A DNA stretch of 64,000 bases from CAUZWH01 sp965224275 (GTDB taxonomy: Bacteria; Pseudomonadota; Alphaproteobacteria; SHVV01). The notes under the pieces are model-generated. The model worked only from the letters and a program-made list of their open reading frames with translations, searched no databases and was not told where the DNA came from. Numbering within the stretch: the first letter of the stretch is position 1; each line of letters begins with the position of its first letter. The stretch spans positions 1 through 64,000 of the forward strand of contig CBDCYR010000007.1 of assembly GCA_965224275.1 (NCBI GenBank). Direction: 5' to 3'. This document shows positions 54,362 through 62,958 of this stretch, piece by piece. The translations under genes and the position numbers were made by a program.

Positions 54362-55315
54362 CTAGTTGTGGAGTCTCGTGAGGTTATTGACATCCAAGCC
54401 TGATCGGCTGATGGGTTGATTTCCATTTATCCCGGCATGAGGTCTGTGCCAATTGTAGTGGTGTAGCCAGATGGGGAGCTCACGTGCTCTGTGCTGTGAG
54501 CTTTCATAGGCTTGAGCGTAGGCCCATTCGCGCAGAGAAGATTGGATAAAGCGCTCGGCCTTGCCGTTGGTTTTGGGTGTATAGGGTTTGGTGCGGATGT
54601 GTTTGAGCCCGAGGTTTTTGCAGGCGTCTGTGAAGGCCAATGACCTGTAGCACGATCCATTGTCGGTCATGACCCGTTCGACGGTGATATTGAAGCGCCG
54701 GTACCAAGCGAGGGCGGCCATCAAGAAGGCGACGGCGCTGTCTTTTTTCTCGTTTGGCATGATGTCTGCGAAGCCGAGGCGGGAGTGGTCGTCGATGCAG
54801 ACGTGGACGTATTCCCAGCCCCTGTTGGGTCCGGTTCTTGGGCCGGTTCGATCACCGGTTATGCGGTGCCCGACCTGGTTGAAGCGGCCGAGTTTTTTGA
54901 TATCGATGTGGATCATCTCGCCGGGCTTGGCGCGTTCGTAGCGGCGTACCGGTTGGGCGGGGTCGAGGTCGCGCCAGCGGTTGAGGTGGTGTCGGGTCAG
55001 GATCCGTCCCACCGTGGCTTTGGAAACACCAACTTCGGCGGCGATGCGGTGATAGATGCGCCGTTGCTTGCGCAGGGCAATCACCTTCGCCTCAAGCTCA
55101 CCAGGTGTTCTATGCGGGCTGGTCATTGGCCTTGAGGAGCGGTCGACAAGCCCGCCAAAGCCTTCCGCGCGATAGCGCCGCCACCATTTGTAGACCGTAC
55201 TGGTACTGGTGCCCATTGCTGTCGCCACGTCCAACGGGTGTTCGCCGCGTTCCAGTCGAGAGATTAATATCTCTCGACCCTTCGGGGTCAGGCGGGCATT
55301 CTTATGGATGTTCAT
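54362..55315 (-). CDS. IS481-family transposase
   Basis: 317 residues. An HTH (GEHPLDVATAMGTSTSTVYKWWRRY) and an HTH_29-like region precede the rve core: D in MIHIDIKKLGRF, D in ERVMTDNGSCYRS, E in PKTNGKAERFIQSSLREW. The TAG stop is provided by the flanking CTAG rather than the element itself, which suggests that CTAG is a preferred target. Intact. Confidence 0.93.
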   Translation of the reverse strand: MNIHKNARLTPKGREILISRLERGEHPLDVATAMGTSTSTVYKWWRRYRAEGFGGLVDRSSRPMTSPHRTPGELEAKVIALRKQRRIYHRIAAEVGVSKATVGRILTRHHLNRWRDLDPAQPVRRYERAKPGEMIHIDIKKLGRFNQVGHRITGDRTGPRTGPNRGWEYVHVCIDDHSRLGFADIMPNEKKDSAVAFLMAALAWYRRFNITVERVMTDNGSCYRSLAFTDACKNLGLKHIRTKPYTPKTNGKAERFIQSSLREWAYAQAYESSQHRARELPIWLHHYNWHRPHAGINGNQPISRSGLDVNNLTRLHN

Positions 55316-55402
55316 TCGGTCCTCCGGCGATCAGCTTCTGTTCTTTTCAAACATCAGCTTCTCAAAGCGGGGCCGAATGAACAACCTACTGAGACACCAC
55401 AA
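54366..55402 (-). mobile_element. IS481-family element with CTAG target duplication
   Basis: Terminal repeats TTGTGGAGTCTCGTGAGGTT and the complement of TTGTGGTGTCTCAGTAGGTT, flanked by CTAG on both sides (54362-54365, 55403-55406). The right-hand CTAG is the first four bases of the 21-bp solo palindrome. The element is 1037 bp. Confidence 0.75.
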
Positions 55403-55423
55403 CTAGTGGATTTCATCCACTAG
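55403..55423. repeat. solo 21-bp palindrome, minimal remnant of the MITE-like family
   Basis: CTAGTGGAT-TTC-ATCCACTAG: the two outermost arms of the elements at 8854-9146 and 46674-46870 with nearly all of the interior gone. It supplies the stop codon of the psd gene. Confidence 0.75.
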
Positions 55424-56133
55424 CGTACTTCACCCTTGCGTTGAGCCTCGCGCGAGCGCTCATCGACCAACACAGTTTCACCCGCCACAGTTCGCTGGCC
55501 CACGATGACTTGCGAACGCATGGCCTGGGCGAGGTAAACGTCGACGCGGCTGCCAAATCGAATAAGACCAAAGCGTTGGCCCGCGCGGATCTCTTGTCCA
55601 GCCTGTAAGTTGCAGACGATGCGGCGCGCAAAACGGCCCGCGATCTGGACCACGGCGATTTCCTTCCCGCTCGCGGTCTTTACCCAGATCGATTGACGCT
55701 CATTGTCTTCACTGGTCGTGGATTGCGGATGCGATGTGCCAAACGCGCCCGCACGGTGGGTCACTCGAACCACGGTTCCGGTGACCGGAACCCGATGGAT
55801 ATGAACGTCGGATAGGCTGATATAGATCGAAATTCTCAGGCGCGGATCATCGCCCATGTCGAGTTCTTCGGGCGGGATTGCGGAGGAAATCTGGGCAACG
55901 GTTCCGTCCGCCGGCGCGACAATAAGCTTGTCACGGGTCGGTGTAACGCGATCGGGGTCGCGGAAGAAGAACGCGCTCGCCAGCGTGAGCACGAGGATGA
56001 GCCAGCCCAACGGGTCCCAGATGTAGAAGAACACCAGCGTCAACACGAGGCCGACGGCGATGAATTTGTAACCGTCCCGGTTGATCGGCACGAGGATTGA
56101 TTCTAGCCAGTCCACGGTCTGTTCATCGACCAA
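55420..56133 (-). CDS. psd: phosphatidylserine decarboxylase (short, archaetidylserine-type)
   Basis: 237 residues. A hydrophobic N-terminal region (FIAVGLVLTLVFFYIWDPLGWLILVLTLASAFFF) anchors it in the inner membrane. Core: APADGTVAQI, ISIYISLSDVHIHRVPVTGTV and FGLIRFGSRVDVY; the Gly-Ser of FGS is the self-cleavage site that yields the pyruvoyl prosthetic group. It makes phosphatidylethanolamine. The stop TAG comes from the adjacent palindrome, so the last residues may have changed. No pssA is adjacent. Confidence 0.9.
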   Translation of the reverse strand: MVDEQTVDWLESILVPINRDGYKFIAVGLVLTLVFFYIWDPLGWLILVLTLASAFFFRDPDRVTPTRDKLIVAPADGTVAQISSAIPPEELDMGDDPRLRISIYISLSDVHIHRVPVTGTVVRVTHRAGAFGTSHPQSTTSEDNERQSIWVKTASGKEIAVVQIAGRFARRIVCNLQAGQEIRAGQRFGLIRFGSRVDVYLAQAMRSQVIVGQRTVAGETVLVDERSREAQRKGEVR

Positions 56134-56226
56134 AAATTGCTTTCGTGCAACACCTTAGCACCAATATTGGGAGTTACACATCAAGTTCGCGGCGACCCAC
56201 CAACCCACAATCTACTGTAATAATAA

Positions 56227-56469
56227 CCTCGGGTTTTCGTAGCCAATGCTGTACGAGGCAATGCCGTACGCCAACCCAACGGCCGCATTGCAATTTACGG
56301 TGCCAACTTCAGCTTGACCGAGCACCGGCTTCGTCTCGACGTCCGCGGCGCGTCTGTCGGCCCTGCAACAGTGGAATACATGACCGATAAACAGGCGCAT
56401 CGGATCAACTGGGACGGGCGATCACTACTGTTGATGCCACCGATGACATTGTGGCGGGTGGCCCTTTGA
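56227..56469 (+). other. open frame without a start, possible gene remnant, in a 440-base gap
   Basis: In 56134-56577 no gene is convincing. One frame stays open for 80 codons (IAIYGANFSLTEHRLRLDVRGASVGPATVEYMTDKQAHRINWDG...) but has no suitable start and no recognised family. It may be a 3' fragment of a lost gene. Confidence 0.25.
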
Positions 56470-56577
56470 TCAGCGATCGCGACGCGATGTCTTCACCGCG
56501 AATGCGACACGACGCTAGCTCTGACCGGCTACCGTGGGGCCGGCTAGGTTGGCCCCACGGCTAAAGGAACTCGTGCG

Positions 56578-57582
56578 TCAGGACGATTTGCCGCCCAACA
56601 CGAAGGTATTCGTGTAGAAGTCCTTCGCGTTCGAGCCCGCCTTGATGAGACCCGCATCGACGATCAGCGAGATCGCCTTGACCCAGTCCGCGTCGGAATG
56701 CCAGCCAAGCGGTTTTCCGGCCGTGCTTTCGGGCGACAGATAGGGTTCGAAGCTGTCGAGGATAGCCGCAATCTTCTGTTCGCTGATCTTGGTCTCGGGA
56801 CGGTGCTTTCTGAAGATCGCGACGGCCTCAGCCTTGTTCCCGTCGTAGATCCACCCCAACGCCCGGAAAAAGACCTGGACGAAGTCGACCACCGCCTGGG
56901 GGTTATTCTTAACGAATTCCTCATTGGCGACGAGTCCGAAGCCGGGAAGCGGAATCCCGTAGTCGGCGAACAGGATCGCCTGGGAGTGACGTTTGTCAAC
57001 CAGCACGGGGAGATAATAGGGCGCCGTGGTCAGCATCGCGTCGGCTGCGCCGGAAACATATGTCGAGGTCTTGGCCTTGCCGGTGACTCCGATGACCGTG
57101 AGCTTGTCGCGGCTGGTGCCGCCGGCCTTCAGCAGGGAGTCGAAAAACGGATCGGCGAAACCGCCCGGTGTCATCGCGACTTTCTTGCCCTCGAGATCCT
57201 TAGGTGTCTTGATGCCTGAATCGCTGGGCACGATCACCGCGACATCGCTCTTGCGTACGATATGCCCGACCGAGATAACTGGTACGCCCTTGTTGCGCGC
57301 CAGCACCATCGCCGAGAGGTTGGCATGGCCGATGTCGTACTGGGCGGCCCCGACCAGCACGATCGTCTTGCTCGAACCATTGCCGTCCTTGACGGAGACG
57401 TCGAGGCCCTTCGCTTTGAACCAGCCCTTCTCGATACCTATGAAAAACGGCGCGTGGAGGCCATAGGCCACCCAATCGAGACGCACACGGACTTGCGTAT
57501 CAGCGGACGCTATGCCGGGTGTAAAACCCGCGAGCAACGCGCCAATAACGAGCGCTGCAGCTAACCTGATTACTATACGCAT
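56578..57582 (-). CDS. ABC transporter periplasmic binding protein (SsuA/NMT1-THI5-like)
   Basis: 334 residues with a signal peptide (LAAALVIGALLAGFTPGIASA). The fold is that of sulfonate/nitrate/thiamine-precursor binding proteins: VRLDWVAYGLHAPFFIGIEKGWFKAKGLDV, VKDGNGSSKTIVLV, KDLEGKKVAMTPGGFADPFFDSLL. Ligand unknown. No cognate permease or ATPase is in the window. It sits 30 bases downstream of a PqqC/TenA-like gene on the same strand, which suggests uptake of a pyrimidine- or sulfur-type compound, but this is inference. Confidence 0.87.
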   Translation of the reverse strand: MRIVIRLAAALVIGALLAGFTPGIASADTQVRVRLDWVAYGLHAPFFIGIEKGWFKAKGLDVSVKDGNGSSKTIVLVGAAQYDIGHANLSAMVLARNKGVPVISVGHIVRKSDVAVIVPSDSGIKTPKDLEGKKVAMTPGGFADPFFDSLLKAGGTSRDKLTVIGVTGKAKTSTYVSGAADAMLTTAPYYLPVLVDKRHSQAILFADYGIPLPGFGLVANEEFVKNNPQAVVDFVQVFFRALGWIYDGNKAEAVAIFRKHRPETKISEQKIAAILDSFEPYLSPESTAGKPLGWHSDADWVKAISLIVDAGLIKAGSNAKDFYTNTFVLGGKSS

Positions 57583-57612
57583 TCTATCCTCCCTGGATTG
57601 TTATGATTTGGC

Positions 57613-58341
57613 TTAGTAGTACTGCCACACGTTGTACATGCTGTAGTAGAGCTCGGCCGTGTGCCAAACCGCAGCCCGGACACCGTTTTGACCGTCCACG
57701 GTCTGCGCGTGGCGCTCGAAGGCGAGCGGACCAAGGCTGCCGTGCTCCTCCTCGATATGCGATGCGTGCACGGCGAGCGAAGCGAGGCCTTCCTCGCTTA
57801 CGTCGTAATGCTCCTTCAGTCCCTGGTAGACCCGCCCCAGCACATGCGGATTAAGCCGCTCGGCCGCGAACGATAGCGAGCCGATTGACTCGACCACTGG
57901 ACGATTGGTGAAGACGACCTCGAACCAATGCCTGAGCGCCCAGGTCTCCAGCTTTGGAAAATCCTTGGCGCGTTTTTCTTCGTCCCAGCCGAGCTCGTCG
58001 AGAAACCTGTAATTGAGCGCAATGTGTCCACCCGCGCCGGACGACGCGCCATGTTCTTCTTCGGCCATGTTTTCAAACATCATCAGGCTCAAATCGTCGT
58101 CGGTGCAGCGCGAATAGATGAACCCGAAACGTCGATTCGTCGGATGCGCCCAATGGCAAATCTGATGACGCCAGCCCGCGATCTGATCGATGGTGGCGGT
58201 CCCTTCCGCCACGGCATTAACGAACGGGTGCTGCCGACGGTCGCGATGCGACTCAAGCAATCCATCATCAAGCTCACGAATGAGCTCTTCGTTACTAACC
58301 ACTTTTGTCGCGGGTACGAATCCCTCCGGCGCATCAAGCAT
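57613..58341 (-). CDS. PqqC/TenA-like (haem-oxygenase-fold) enzyme, second copy
   Basis: 242 residues of the same fold as 18194-18946. Recognisable segments are HRDRRQHPFVNAVAEGTATIDQIAGWRHQICHW, MMFENMAEEEHGASSGAGGHI (the ligand Glu/His pair) and SLAVHASHIEEEHGSLGPLAFERHA. The EExxH patterns suggest a diiron site. Paired with a THI5-like binding protein gene. It is not a plain TenA (the catalytic Cys region is not obvious). Confidence 0.75.
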   Translation of the reverse strand: MLDAPEGFVPATKVVSNEELIRELDDGLLESHRDRRQHPFVNAVAEGTATIDQIAGWRHQICHWAHPTNRRFGFIYSRCTDDDLSLMMFENMAEEEHGASSGAGGHIALNYRFLDELGWDEEKRAKDFPKLETWALRHWFEVVFTNRPVVESIGSLSFAAERLNPHVLGRVYQGLKEHYDVSEEGLASLAVHASHIEEEHGSLGPLAFERHAQTVDGQNGVRAAVWHTAELYYSMYNVWQYY

Positions 58342-58502
58342 GGCAACATCCCCCCAACCCAGACATATCCGCTCGAAGACTATGAACCTGGCATCGCCTA
58401 TTGTCCAAAGGCGCTCTCGAACGCCGCCCGCAGTGGCGGGGCATTCGGTGCTCTTTGCCGAATGAAAGCGACGCGAGGCATCTACGAACGCGCGTCGTTG
58501 GG

Positions 58503-60807
58503 CTAACGGCCGCCCCCTCCAGCCGGTGCCGCCGCCTGGCCGGCATCAATGACTTCGCGGGCCGCACCGGCAATCGCCTCCTTTACGTCTTTGGCGAGGC
58601 GGTTCAGCGTTCGGATTTTCTGCCACGCGTACGGTCACTTCCTTGTGCGCGAACTTAATCCCCTCCTTCTCGAACATTTCGCGGAGGCGCGAATAGACCA
58701 GTTTGCGGATAGTGAACTGATCGCCCGGTTTGGTCATGAACTTCACGCGGATGATCATCGCCGAATCTTCCATCTGATAGACGCCCTGCGATTTTAGCGG
58801 CTCGAGGAACGAGCCGCCGACTTCGGGGTGTTCCAGCAGTTCCTGTCCCAGTTTCTTGATCAACTTGCGCACCTTCTCGACGTCGGTGTCATAGGTGACG
58901 CGTAGCGGTAATTTCATCACCACCCAGTCGCGTGAAAAATTGGTGAGGTGAGTGATTTCGCCGAAGGGAATCGTGTTCAGGGGCCCCTTGTGATGACGCA
59001 GTTGCATCGAGCGGATCGAAATTTTTTCGACTGTGCCCTTAACCGCGCCAACATCGATGTATTCGCCGAGCCGGAAGGCATCGTCAACCAGAAAGAACGC
59101 GCCGGAAAAGATGTCGCGAATTAACGCCTGCGACCCAAAGCCGACTGCCAATCCAACAACGCCGGCACCAGCAAACAGGGGCGCGATGTCGACCCCGAGT
59201 TCGGATAGAGCGATCATCGCGGCAATCGCGGCAATCACAATCAGGATGAAATTGCGCAGAAGCGGCAGCAGAGTCACCAGCCGTGTCGCGCCGGCGGCGG
59301 CGCCCTCGTCACCGTGCTCTGAGATCGAATAACCACCCTCCTCGGCGATTTTGCGATCAATACCAACGTTAACCGCGGCAAATGCGAGGTAGGCCATGAA
59401 GCCGACCAATAACACTTCCCATAATGCATGCAAGGCACCACCCCGGTCTCGGCAATATCAACGCCCCACACGTCAAACACCGACCATATGGAAAACCCCG
59501 TGATAACCAGACCAGCCGCCCGCTCGGCAAGGTCTTGATAGGTTCGAACGGGATGGGCGTGGGTTACTTGCACCCGAATTTCGTCGGACTCGGCGGCCGC
59601 CGGCAGCTCAGGTATGGTAACTTCCTCGACTTGTGCCTCGTCGACGGAACTGCCTTTGTCGCGACGATGGAAAGCCCATTCGATTAACAAAAGTGCCACA
59701 CCAAAGGCGGCAATCGCGCCAAGCAGGATGATAATCGGCCCCGTGACCAGGCCCAACGCATTGGGTTGTTCGAGCACTAGGCGAACCGCCATGACGGCCC
59801 AGGCCATCATGAAATACAGGGTCGCCAGGACATGCCAAGCGCGCCAGTATCTTCGCGGCCAGCGCCTGACCCTCAACCGGACCGTCGCCAAGGATGACGC
59901 CGGCGATCGCCCGGCGGTAGCGGATCGCAAAAATGCTCAAGGCGACCGCAGACCAGAACGTTGCACCGATCAAGCTCATCAGGTGGGCATTGATGTCGAG
60001 GTTCAATGCCTCCATCCAAATGCACATCCCGAGAACAAGCGCGATGAACGACAGGACTCCAAAGAGCGACCGGTGAAGCCCAACGGCGTCTTCATCGCTC
60101 AAGTTCAGCATGCGATGGCTTGGGGCATCGGGCGCAAACAATGCTCTGAAGAATGCAACCCAGAACAAAACGCTCGCGACGCTGATGATGATAACCACCT
60201 GCGTGGCGCGGACGTGCTGATGTCCCTCGTCAAAGATAACCGCGAGGAGAAGAGCAACGGTCACCATGATCGCGATACCGACCGTTTCCATTACCGTTCG
60301 GGTCACCAGATAGGAAATCTTCTCGATCCGACCGGAGGGTTCCACGTTGAACATGTAGCGAAAATGTTCACGCGCCCATCGGTTTATGAGCGTTGTCACC
60401 CCAAAGCCAACACCAAGAAATATGATCGTTGAGACCACTGTCCAGATGAGCCACGCCGAAGAGAGGTTCGCGTCGTAGCCGCGTATCGCGACCCCAGCAC
60501 GTTCGGGAAACATCGACGCTTCGCGAGCGATTTCGCGGAACCGTGCACGCGCTTCCATCGCCCGGTCCTCGATCCGTGCGCTGAGCGCGGCGTCGGCAGC
60601 GGCGACCTCGGTCGTCGCAATCGCCGGCGCTTCGATGACGACCACCTTCGCCCCTTGCGCCCGCGCCTGATCGAGCAGTCGCTGGAGTTCGTCCGCGTCC
60701 GTTGCCTTGAGGCTTTGCGCCATTGCGCCCGCGCTCAGCAACCACGCCACGAGTACCGCGGCAACCAAGCTCATTAAAGACCGGTGAGAGGTTATGTTCA
60801 TGATCAT
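58503..60807 (-). pseudogene. MscS-family mechanosensitive channel with three frameshifts
   Basis: A large MscS-type gene: signal peptide (VAAVLVAWLLSAGAMA), periplasmic helical part, several membrane helices (WTVVSTIIFLGVGFGV onward), then the conserved pore GVVGLAVGFGSQALIRDIFSGAFFL and beta domain GTVEKISIRSMQLR. The frame changes near 59840-59850 and near 59440, and a last shift near 58600 turns KDVKEAIAGAAREV into nonsense. Across these the homology is continuous, so the ancestral protein was ~765 residues. Three indels in one gene suggest either decay or poor local sequence. Confidence 0.85.
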
Positions 60808-60911
60808 GATGTTAATTCCCCAACTCGAGCAACACGCGGCCGACGATATGCGATGATTTGATACACCACGTTCAAGCGGTGCAAAAGATCGCTACTCAAA
60901 TCCCAACGCCC

Positions 60912-62750
60912 CTACTCTGCGGTCGTCAGCGCTTCCAATTCGCGCTCGCGTCGAGCAGCTTCCTGCTGTTTGGCCCACATCGCCGCGTACTGGCCACCTT
61001 TGGCAAGGAGAACGCGATGCGTCCCGCGCTCGGAAATTTGTCCGTTATCGAGAACCAATATTTCGTCGGCATCAACCACCGTCGATAATCGGTGGGCAAT
61101 TACCAACGTCGTACGGTCTTGTGAAACCTCGGAGAGATTGGCCTGAATCTCCTTCTCAGTGTGGGAGTCCAGCGCCGAGGTGGCCTCGTCGAAGATCAGG
61201 ATCTTGGGATCCTTGAGAATCGTGCGTGCGATCGCCACGCGTTGCTTTTCGCCACCGGAGAGTTTCAGTCCCCGTTCCCCGACCACGGTTTCGAAGCCAT
61301 CGGGTAATGAGTCGATAAGATCGGAGATGTGCGCCATCGCCGCGGCATGGCGAACCCCGTCGTCGCCCGACCCCGGCCGGCCATAGCGAATGTTATAAGC
61401 AATCGAATCGTTAAACAGAACGGTGTCTTGCGGCACGATGCCAATGACTTCGCGCAGCGACCCTTGCGCAACCTCACGCAAATCCTGGCCATCGATCCGA
61501 ATTGCCCCGTCGCTGATGTCGTAGAAGCGATAGAGCAGCCGAGCGATGGTCGATTTACCGGCGCCGGTCGGACCCACGATCGCCAGCGATTTCCCGGGCG
61601 GCACCGAGAACGACACATCTTTTAGAATTGGGCGACGCGGATCGTAACCAAATGACACATGGTCAAACACAACCTCGCCGTCGTTAACGACGATCGGTTT
61701 GGCGTTCGGCGGGTCTTTCACCTCCGGGTCGATCAGCGTTAGCTCGAACATCTTTTCCATATCGACCAGCGATTGCTTGATCTCACGATAGACAAAGCCG
61801 AGAAAATTAAGCGGCAGGTAGAGCTGGATAAGGAAGGTGTTGACCAACACGAAATCGCCGAGCGTCATGGAACCATCGGCGACCCCGCGACCGGCGAGGA
61901 TCATGACGATCACCAGCCCAAGCGAAATGATCGCGCCTTGCCCGATATTCAACAATGATAGTGATGTCTTGCTAAGCACCGCAGCGGTTTGATAGCGCGC
62001 CAAGGCGCTATCGTAGCGCGACGCTTCGTGGGCTTCGTTGTTGAAATATTTGACGGTCTCGTAATTGATCAGACTGTCAATGGCTTTGGTATTCGCCTCA
62101 CTATCGGAGCGATTCATTTCGCGCCGATATTTGATTCGCCACTCGGTCACGCCGACCGTCCAAGAGATAAAACCAGCGATCGTCACAAACGTAACCAGCG
62201 CCAACCAGAAGTCGTAGCGCACCAGCAGAATGCCGCACACCAGTAAGATCTCCAGCAGCGTCGGCAGAATATTGAACAGCGTGAAGCTGAGGATGTATTC
62301 GATCGCCTTGGTACCGCGCTCGATCACGCGCGACAGTCCGCCGGTTTGCCGATCGAGGTGGAACCTCAGCGATAGCGCGTGAAGGTGGTTGAAGGTTGCC
62401 AGCGCGACCGTGCGGATTGCGTGCTGACCCACTTTGGCGAACGCCGCGTCACGCAATTCGCCAAACGCTTGCGCAAACATGCGGGCGACGCCGTAGGCGA
62501 CCACAAATGCGACCGGCACAGCGATGATTGCGGCGTCGCTATCGAGCGTGTCCACCGCGCCCTTGTAGAGAAACGGCACGTAGACATTGGTCACCTTGGC
62601 GGTAATCAAGCACGCGACCGCGATCGCTACCCGCACCTTCAGATTCCAGTAGCCCCGCGGCCACAAGAACGTCAGGAGCGATGCTACGGTTTCAAAGTGT
62701 GATCGCCCGAGCGTGTCTGCGTGGGCGTCGAATAGGTTGGGGCGTCTCAC
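60912..62750 (-). CDS. ATM1/HMT1-type ABC exporter (half transporter)
   Basis: 612 residues: six membrane helices in the first ~320, then the nucleotide-binding domain with Walker A GPTGAGKSTIARLLYRF, signature KLSGGEKQRVAIARTI and Walker B ILIFDEATSALDSHTE. The N-terminal LLTFLWPRGYWNLKVRV and VNTFLIQLYLPLNFLGFVYREIKQSLVDME are typical of Atm1 proteins, which export glutathione-linked sulfur species or metal-glutathione complexes. Homodimer in the inner membrane. Confidence 0.92.
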   Translation of the reverse strand: MRRPNLFDAHADTLGRSHFETVASLLTFLWPRGYWNLKVRVAIAVACLITAKVTNVYVPFLYKGAVDTLDSDAAIIAVPVAFVVAYGVARMFAQAFGELRDAAFAKVGQHAIRTVALATFNHLHALSLRFHLDRQTGGLSRVIERGTKAIEYILSFTLFNILPTLLEILLVCGILLVRYDFWLALVTFVTIAGFISWTVGVTEWRIKYRREMNRSDSEANTKAIDSLINYETVKYFNNEAHEASRYDSALARYQTAAVLSKTSLSLLNIGQGAIISLGLVIVMILAGRGVADGSMTLGDFVLVNTFLIQLYLPLNFLGFVYREIKQSLVDMEKMFELTLIDPEVKDPPNAKPIVVNDGEVVFDHVSFGYDPRRPILKDVSFSVPPGKSLAIVGPTGAGKSTIARLLYRFYDISDGAIRIDGQDLREVAQGSLREVIGIVPQDTVLFNDSIAYNIRYGRPGSGDDGVRHAAAMAHISDLIDSLPDGFETVVGERGLKLSGGEKQRVAIARTILKDPKILIFDEATSALDSHTEKEIQANLSEVSQDRTTLVIAHRLSTVVDADEILVLDNGQISERGTHRVLLAKGGQYAAMWAKQQEAARRERELEALTTAE

Positions 62751-62958
62751 GAGCGGCTTTCGACGGGGTTTACAACCAAATGGGATACATAGAATAGCCC
62801 ATCAAAGGTGGTCGTCGATCGAGCTTTGGCAAGGCTTTTTGCGGCGGCTCTACGTGCGCGACTATTCACTTTGAGCGATTTTAACCGCGCATTTAGCCGG
62901 CGCCTGTTCCACGCAAGCCGATCGCGAGGTCGGCCGAGATGGCCAGAAAGATGGATGT

